DNA of 64,000 nucleotides from assembly GCF_001625195.1 (NCBI RefSeq), contig NC_054391.1, forward strand, positions 5,653,157-5,717,156, read 5' to 3'. The notes beneath the pieces were generated by a model, which saw only the letters and a program-made list of their open reading frames with translations, searched no databases and was not told the DNA's origin. Position numbers and translations under genes: made by a program. Each line of letters starts with the position of its first letter. Within the stretch, counting starts at the first letter, position 1. This document shows, piece after piece, positions 52,949 through 64,000 of this stretch. The DNA is from Drechmeria coniospora (lineage: Eukaryota; Ascomycota; Sordariomycetes; Hypocreales; Ophiocordycipitaceae).

Positions 52949-55900
52949 TTCAAGAGTGAGGGGAAGTTTGCCGATCGACGGTACGGGTTTGCGAGTGTGG
53001 AAGCTGTCACGTCATGGACGACATTTGGGTGACGTAGAACGTGGAGAAGAAGAGCACGAGTGGTTGGTGTGATGAGCGATCTACCAATGGAGGGAAGAGC
53101 ACGGAGTGGAGGGATTAAATACTTGTACTGTAGATATAGGAGCACAACGTACAAGTAGTTGTAGAGAGAGAATATGCCAAAGGTGGTAGAATTATCCCAC
53201 CAGCAAAATTGAGCCGTGACTCCGTATGGAGTGCTGCTAGAGGAATGGCTGATTATGTAACCGTTCCGTACGGAGCAGTGGAGTACTTGTACAGTATGGA
53301 GTACAGACGGCTTACTCCGTACAACTGGTAAGTAATATTACAGCGATAATACTGCATTGTACTCCGTATGGAATAAATACTCCATGTTTGTACGGAGTAC
53401 ATGTAAGTTCTTCGGTGGATTAAGTACACCTGGTACTACGTGGTGCTTCGTAACTTACTGTACTGTACAGTACTTAGGTGCACAGCACTCGCCTTCACTT
53501 CTCCCCACAGGCAGACCTGGAGTTGCAGCGTTAACACATATTCACTACTTACACCTACACAGCTAGGGAAACCAAGCCGTAATTGATGTAATAATACTCC
53601 GCAGAAATGGAGAAAATGGCACCTAAACACATGTATTTATTCGTTGGTCTTGTCCATTTCTTTTCTCAACCCGGAGCTGCCCGTAATGATCATCATGCTG
53701 TCTCAGGTGACCCAGCTCACGTGATTGGATGGCCTGTGCGCTCAACCGCTAGCTACCGACGCGTCGCGTTCTGTTCTTGAACTTCTGCACACTCACCAGC
53801 TCATCACCATATCCATATTGGGCTCGCAACCGCCGTGGACAACAACGCATTCCCAAGACTCTCCATAGCTCATGATGCTGGAACCACCGAAGCTCCTTCG
53901 TCGCTCCCTGCAGCAGCACTTCATTCGCACGACGCCTCCCTCACAGTTTCCCGACTCTCGTTTTCCGCAAGGAATGTCTACTGCAGGCCCCCCTCCCGGG
54001 CTTGTTGCACACAGTATGCCGCCCCCGAGCCTGTATCAGGACTTCGTTGTGTGCCGCAGTTGGATCTACTGTGTACTCTCGCCGTCATCTTGCCGACGGT
54101 ACAGCCCAGCCGGGGGAACGAGTTTCGGAACTTAACCCTAGGCAAACGCCTGGTTCAAGTTTGCGCCAAGTTGCTCAGCCATCTTCTATGTCGGCCGAGT
54201 CCTCCACGAAGTCATCTCCCGCTGAAAAGCGGCGTGGCCGACCTGGAGTCTCTACGACGGACCGTTGGTGCGAGCGATCCAGTCACCCTCGTGGTGCGTG
54301 AGAAGAAGGAAGCCATGAGCCGATTTGAGAAGAGCCTCTGGTCTGAGGACGCTCGTCTGCCCTTCTGCTGGAACGTGGACGTTGGTCAAGAGTAGACCGT
54401 CTCTGGGACGCTGGCGACAAGGCAGGCACGATCCGTCGTCGGCGGTGCGTGACGCCTGGAGGAGGACGCAGGGCTGGCCACATACAGTCAGAGATGTTCG
54501 TTTCAAACACCAACTTCAGAGTCTGCCCCGAAAAGGCTCCAGGCTGGCCCTGGAAGCTGGGAAATCTCCTGGGTACAAACGGAAACGACCGATTGACCTG
54601 ACCATCTGCCGCCCCGCACAGTTCTCGGCCCTCCAGACGTCATCCATGGCCACCGGGAAGCTCTCCGGGGTGCCGGTGAAAACCTGTCTATTTGCTGCAG
54701 AAATCCCGAGACCGCACCTGGGCAACTTGCCGTTGGTGCGTGATGCAGTCGCATCTGGTCTGACCAGGCGCATTAGCTTTCCATCGCCGGATGCTTTCCG
54801 CGGTGCTTGAAAGACGCCAGCCCTTTGTCGGGCTCCTCTGGGGCCTGGCAACTTCCTCGACTTCCGTCGAGATGACAGCGCGGTTTTTCTCGACGTCTTT
54901 TGTCCGTGCGGAAATGCCCTCCTTGCCTGCTCGCTCTTCGCGGAGCCGCATGATGGAGAGGAAACAAAAACTAGTCCTTGTTGGCAGTGCATTACAAACA
55001 GAAGGAGCTTCCGGTCTCGGCGTTTTGTGCGAATGGCGATGGTCGGCTTTCAAGCCCGATTTCGGTCATGTGTTGTATACACGGTGTGTGTGAGGGCCTG
55101 GTGGTGGTTGATACAGAGTTCGGATTCCGCGATTGACAGAGGATCGGGGGGGACGCGCCATGATCAACGTCAGACACGGTGCCGGGACCCATCTCGAGTT
55201 GGAGTCAAAGTTTCGTACTTGTCCGGCACTGCGGATGATGGGGGACATGGCAAATCCTCCGGGAGCCGCATCAGCGTTGGGCCGCAAACTCGAATTCTTG
55301 GACTTGAAGGGCAGGCCGTGCGACGGTAGCTCTGGTTGTCCTCGTGCCAGAAATGGTGAGAGGACAACCCCCCATCCGAGCGGGGATAAGTCTACCACGA
55401 TCCTTCTCCCATGATGATCACACCTGCTAACAGGGAAGCAGGGTTGGAAAGCTCATCTAGAGATGTCGCCGTCGACGTTATCGTAGTCCTCATCTGATGG
55501 ATCATGAGACTGCAGCTCCCGGTCCATTCAACCCACTGCGGACTGTTTCGTAGCAGAGTTCCCGTTCCACGCACAGGGAAGTGACGTATCCATTCGACAA
55601 TAGAAGATGGCTGGTACGACGCAACTGCGTGCGCTCGATTTTCAAGACTTCCCAATTCTGCGTGTCGTTTGGAACATTATTGGCTTTACATGGCGTAGCA
55701 GGCGGCGAGACGAATATGGATAGCCCGTTGGTTACGGGGAAAGACAGGCTGTAACGTCTCAATCGATAGCCATGGTGTCTCTCGATCCCGCATTTTCTAG
55801 CTGTCTAAGTAATTGGGCAAGTGCAGGTCCGACGAGTGCGTGTGCCACAGCGAAATCTCTCTTTTCGTTTCCGGAAGGTGCACTCAGCAATTCTGATGAA

Positions 55901-57243
55901 ATGTTTGAGACTTTAGAGCGATGGTCAAAAGCCAGCTTCTTGCTGTCCTTTTTCCCTCGCCAAACCAACGTAGCAGCCAACGTCTGGACTGAACGGGCGA
56001 GTCACAACTTTTCTTATTCGCGCTCTCGAGCCTCGACATGCTTCAATGAACGAGAAATACCTCCAAAGACGATGGAGGAGCCAAGGTTTTGCAGTCAATT
56101 CAAAGTAGCCTTGGCTATCGATGGGTTATCAGCAATCCCTGGTGTGTACAATCAATGTTTCATTGCTCAACAGTAGACCTCAAGCGACCCGGACGACAGC
56201 CTTTCCAAAATACAAGTTGATGCACAGTCCTATTTCGTCTTTGCCAATCTATTTCTTCGATCTCCAACCAAATATTGTTCACAATCGTGGACGGCTTCTT
56301 GCGGGGGTTTGATCCAGCCCCTATCGGTACATAAAAAACTCGACCTCCAACCATTACCCTCGATCACACCCGGGTTTGCGTGTTTTTTTGTTTCAGAATC
56401 GATCGTCCATAAGGTGAAAAATAAAGAAAGAATGGCCATATTAACGAAGCCAGAACGTTCACATTTCGGCCCGACTTTCCTCGACGGAGCCCATTTCCGT
56501 CAACCCCATCGAAGATATCGATCGAAGATGGATTTCGGCATACCAGGACCACGACGGTGGCAGTTCAAGCCTTGTGCTTGTTCTACTATGTTCTTGAAAC
56601 GGGTAGTTGAGCCGGTTCTGTCGAGACATCGGGCGAGAGTATGGCGAGTGGCGGTCTGCCAAAAGTCGTGTTCCCTTACTTGCCAGGTTCGGCAGTTGGT
56701 ACAGGGCAAACCCCGATTTCCAGTGCGGCATAGTCTGTGGCACGCAACGCATCGAACTTCTGAGAACTCGCCCACAATGTCTCCGTGGCTTCCGTTTCAT
56801 CCCTTCCCATTGCCTGCCACTCACGTCAGTTATGACCCCGTAACGACGGGGAGACTTGGCTCACCATGCACATTGCGCAGGGAGCGTTCGCAACCCACAC
56901 CCATTTATCGCAGTCATGCGAGATGAAGTATTTGCACCGGTACTTATAAAAACCTTGTCCACTCATGGCGTTCAGACTTAACTTGGAGACTGATCCGATT
57001 CTTGACGGTGGAATGATGGGGATGCGACTTGGGAGAGGATGATCAAGCCACGAACTTGGCGTCGAAGGACCTTATTATATACCCGGCATCAAATGCCATG
57101 AATCGGTCTACACGAGTGTCCAAGAAGCAAGGATAAGGATGTTACCTGCTGCTTAGATGCGATATCGAGACCGTGCATCGGACTCCGCAACGGATGGCTG
57201 ACGTTTACTCCGCAAATAGGGTGTGGAATCTATTGTCACAACC
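52949..57243. other. Gene-poor region, lower GC, TAC island at its left end
   Basis: About 53090-53490 is a TAC island (GTACGGAGTACA and similar). From 53600 on, GC content appears lower than in the rest of the window and frames are short. Candidate frames near 53872-54135, 54700-55050, 55772-56176 and 56459-56824 occur on both strands with no recognised domain and no consistent splice joins. This may be decayed coding DNA or simply intergenic DNA. Confidence 0.45.
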
Positions 57244-57807
57244 ATGTCCGAGATGGATGCGCGTTTCTGGACGCTTACTCAAAAGCATTCAGTCCGTGTT
57301 CGACTCGGCGTCATCAAGATGCAGACCCTTGCGACCGGGATACCGCCCCAGTGCGTGATGCAGGCCATGGACGCCGTCGAACGCGCCGCCAACAAGAACC
57401 GGGAATGGGAACAACTGATGCTCCTTCCCCATGAATCTCCAACATTGCGCGTTGACTTGCCATGACAGCTGGGTGCCAAGGATGTTCATGGCTTGATCAA
57501 CCTCCCAGCCTTGATTCAGACGGGATGGCTGACGGCAGATGAGGAAACAATGATTTCTCATCTCATCACCGGTTTCCATGGTGGCGTCTTCGATACGTCG
57601 CCTGGCCGGTTGACCCGTCAGCCCGAATCAACTGTACCTCCCGTGTCAATCATTCACATCGCTCTCCTCTACTCTCAGTATTCGCACATTGAAAGTTTGT
57701 CATTGCCATTACACGCACTCGAGCCTTGTGACCAAAGAGACAGCTCACAAAGGCAAGGTGGTCCAAAGTGGGTTCGCAATGGGTTCAACGGACATCTGAG
57801 AGTTTAA
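57244..57807 (+). CDS. Weak hypothetical frame, possibly interrupted
   Basis: I do not recognise it. From the ATG at 57244 an open frame of 73 codons ends in TGA at 57463-57465, and the same frame then stays open for 114 more codons to 57807. Removing a possible intron (57355-57468; donor GTGATG after IPPQC, acceptor GACAG before LGAKDVHG) would restore one 149-residue protein. Otherwise this is a frame with one nonsense codon. Composition is protein-like (LINLPALIQTGWL, ISHLITGFHGG), but no domain or signal peptide is evident. Confidence 0.28.
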
Positions 57808-58053
57808 GAACGCTGGAAAGCCTGTTTCGGCCGTGTTGAAATGAATAGTTGCCCCCTGAGCACGTCAATCGATCCAAGTCGGTATGGATGCAAACTTCAC
57901 AGATGAAAAGCGAAACAGCAACAGCTGCCACATATTTCCGTATTTGATCCTTTCGTTCTCGTTCAAAATATGATGGAAGAAAGTACAAAGTGGGTACGAT
58001 GCTGAGATGCATGTTTGCGAAAAGCCTTCTCTTTGTCTACCTCCCGACGTTTC

Positions 58054-58354
58054 ATGGCAGTGGCTCTCACCTGCTTCTTGGTTTTGTTTTCTGAATCTGC
58101 ATTCGTGCAGAAAGGGTTACCGAATAGTTACTGGACGAACGGGGACTGCGTGCCCCAGACATGCAGCCATGTCACAGAAGGCTTCTATTACTGGTGGAAT
58201 GTAAGGGGACGGATGAATGAACGCTGGTTGATCAGCACCAGCTTCGGCCGTCGCCGTCGAACCCCGATCTAGTTTGTCGGTACTCTTCAGCAAACGCAAC
58301 TAACACCCACTCAAGATACTCTGTCGTCCTTCTTGGGTTGAAGAACCACCTTAA
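58054..58354 (+). CDS. Candidate small secreted protein
   Basis: Unrecognised. The ATG at 58054 starts a good signal-peptide-like segment, MAVALTCFLVLFSESAF, followed by a short mature part with two cysteines (CVPQTC) and FYYWWN. A strong donor, GTAAGG, at 58201 follows directly. An acceptor at 58315 (branch-like CTAAC, CTCAAG) gives a 61-residue protein; an alternative acceptor at 58290 gives a different short tail. The 5' exon is the better part of the model. Confidence 0.28.
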
Positions 58355-62576
<4,222 letters not shown>

Positions 62577-63227
62577 TGGGGCGGTTGACAAGGGTTCGGA
62601 CTTGAGGAAGCCGAGCGATCGCGATCGTGTCGATTGTTCGTAAAATTTTGGAGGGACGAAGGCACGTCGGCCTTTATCGATAAGACGACGACGTATTAGG
62701 GTAACAGTGCTAGCTTACACTGGCACTGTACAAATTGTCGAATGTTGTACTTGCACCAGTGGCGACAGCAATTTTGGCATCACAGCGTGTATCTATTCAA
62801 AGAGTAATTTTTTTTAATTACGCGAGCTCAGATGTGCGTTCTCGGAGTCGTTTAAATTTATCCATCTACTATAGCATCGCACTCAGATACCTCAATCTTT
62901 GGGTCCCATTATCCTCGGCGGTGGGGAGATGTGAGGATGATTGGTGCGTGCGACGCACACTGTGCATCCGCAACTGCTACTCTCATGGTGAAAATAAATT
63001 CGACCAAGTGCAAGGAAGCCCGGTCGCAGCAACACTACATCTCCAGCTCACCCCCAGCCAGAATCTGGCGTGAAACCAGCCATATCAGGGGGCGCAAGGG
63101 ATTCCAAAGAACGTAGACGGCATCTTCTGCTCGCAAACTCAGCCTCCACCAGGCTGAATTCGTCGTCGGAAGAGACTGCCGGCCCTTGGTCCTCCAGTAG
63201 CCGTTTCCAAAAGCCCACTCCAGCATC
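62577..63227. promoter_or_regulatory. Divergent promoter region of PRP43 and PRMT5
   Basis: 650 bases shared by two outward-facing genes. A poly-T/A-rich patch lies near 62805-62820. No TAC island is present. No gene is seen. Confidence 0.45.
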
Positions 63228-64000
63228 ATGGCATCGGCGGGTGACGATTTTGCGGATCCCGAGAGCTGCGGCCCCCAGCAGCCAATCTTTCACATCGGAA
63301 AGCACGAATCGGACAGGGATGTGCCTTTGACGGATTCGGAGTACGGCCATCTGCTGAACCAAGGTGCAAGTGGCAGAACCTGGATGCATGGCTCCATGGT
63401 CATAGCTGACTGAAGGCAGATCAGCTTCGTAACGACCCCCATCACCAACCGTCATTTCAAAGATAGGGTCTTCAAGCTCGTCACGGACCACCTATCGCTG
63501 CTGGATACGAAGGGCGAGAAAGCAACAAGCACCGTGACCGGGCCCCGGGCTGAGCCCATCCTTCCGCCCCTGACGCCCGAGGATACAGGACTCTTCCCAT
63601 CGGCGGCTGTCAACACGTACGCGGCGGTGATAAGCCCGTGGATTGATCTATGCTCCACCGATCCCATCGTCGCCAGCATCTCCCGCCAAGTGCTGAATCT
63701 CGAGATCAACTATGCCAACTTTTGTGGTGTGAGGAGCATCATCGTTACCGGCCCCTCCCGCGACGCTTCCAAGGATGGCGGAAACCAAGGTTTATCTCAG
63801 TACTCCCGTGCGATCAAGGAAGCGCTCGCCATCGGAAGCTGCCTTTCCTTCCTGATCCACATGCCCATGTACCGGGAGCCGGCCAGCGGCAAGGTGGCTC
63901 CGACCCTGGCATCGCTCTGCAGACAGCCAAGCCCAGCTCCTGCAAAGGAGATTGACCTTTTTAGTGCATGGGACTCCTGGCATCAGATCCGGACGATGTG
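63228..64000 (+). CDS. PRMT5: Type II protein arginine methyltransferase PRMT5 (Skb1/Hsl7), 5' part
   Basis: Makes symmetric dimethylarginine on histones and Sm proteins. Only the N-terminal TIM-barrel domain lies in the window; the gene runs past 64000. Exon 1 starts at 63228 (MASAGDDFADPES, then PIFHIGKHESDRDVPLTDSEYGHLLNQ). The downstream part is clear: FVTTPITNRHFKDRV, SPWIDLCSTDPIVASISRQVLNLEINYANFCGV and YSRAIKEAL. The junction between them is a puzzle. The obvious donor at 63364 (GTGCAA) with the acceptor ending 63419 leaves the second exon one base out of frame. An in-phase alternative, donor 63341 to acceptor 63415, drops eight to nine family-like residues. Either the intron is unusual or the sequence carries an indel. 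Confidence 0.85.

Noticed and set aside
56459..56824. Minus-strand frames with a CxxC...CxxC pattern
   Set aside because: The pattern sits in a frame with no ATG start after an upstream stop, and no coherent exon set could be built.

Overview
The window looks like nuclear DNA of a filamentous ascomycete, most likely a hypocrealean Sordariomycete. Three things point there: genes carry many short introns (about 50-150 bp) with GT-AG ends and CTRAY-type branch points; ATP-citrate lyase is split into two divergent genes; and the predicted proteins have fungal form (LCB3-type phosphatase, Cdc10 septin, GH72 cell-wall enzyme, EAF3, CENP-Q/Fta7, Rtp1, Prp43). I cannot name a species. No tRNA, rRNA, CRISPR array, plasmid function or intact transposon was recognised. 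Exon boundaries were assigned by eye from splice signals, phase and remembered family sequence, not by alignment.

Layout. 1-13.5 kb: PTR2-like peptide transporter (+), sphingoid-base-phosphate phosphatase LCB3 (-), SDR oxidoreductase (+), SUMO-activating subunit UBA2 (-), queuosine salvage protein (+), DNA polymerase delta subunit 4 (-). 13.9-24.6 kb: SKI8 (-), mitochondrial ribosomal protein bL32m (-), septin CDC10 (+), guanylate kinase (-), GPI-anchored beta-1,3-glucanosyltransferase (+), a small Cys-rich protein (-, tentative). 26.9-34.2 kb: ATP-citrate lyase subunits ACL2 (-) and ACL1 (+), divergent across 3.7 kb. 35-41 kb: uL30m (+), EAF3 (-) with an apparent nested gene in its first intron, inner-kinetochore CNL2/NKP2 (+), a secretory-pathway membrane protein (-). 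42.5-53 kb: inner-kinetochore CENP-Q/FTA7 (+), a secreted repeat-rich adhesin-like protein (-), and after a 3.6 kb gap RTP1 (-). 53-60 kb is gene-poor and less GC-rich, with only weak ORFs. 60.1-64 kb: DEAH helicase PRP43 (-) and the 5' part of PRMT5 (+), cut by the window end.

Most genes are housekeeping: cytosolic acetyl-CoA supply (ACL1/ACL2), mitochondrial translation (bL32m, uL30m), chromatin and centromere (EAF3, CNL2, CENP-Q, PRMT5), RNA processing and decay (PRP43, SKI8, RTP1), SUMO activation, septation, cell wall and nutrient uptake. Strands alternate, so most intergenic spaces are divergent promoters or convergent 3' ends.

The strongest structure not explained by genes is a family of dense intergenic tracts built from TAC words (TACGGAGTA, TACTCCGTA, GTACATGTAC, CAGTACAGTAC, AAGTACTT). 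They fill many spacers and are absent from recognised exons. Other points of interest are a gene nested in the EAF3 intron, a GC-AG intron in RTP1, several first coding exons of 3-10 nt (two of start codon only), linkage of two inner-kinetochore genes, and a disputed first splice junction in PRMT5.
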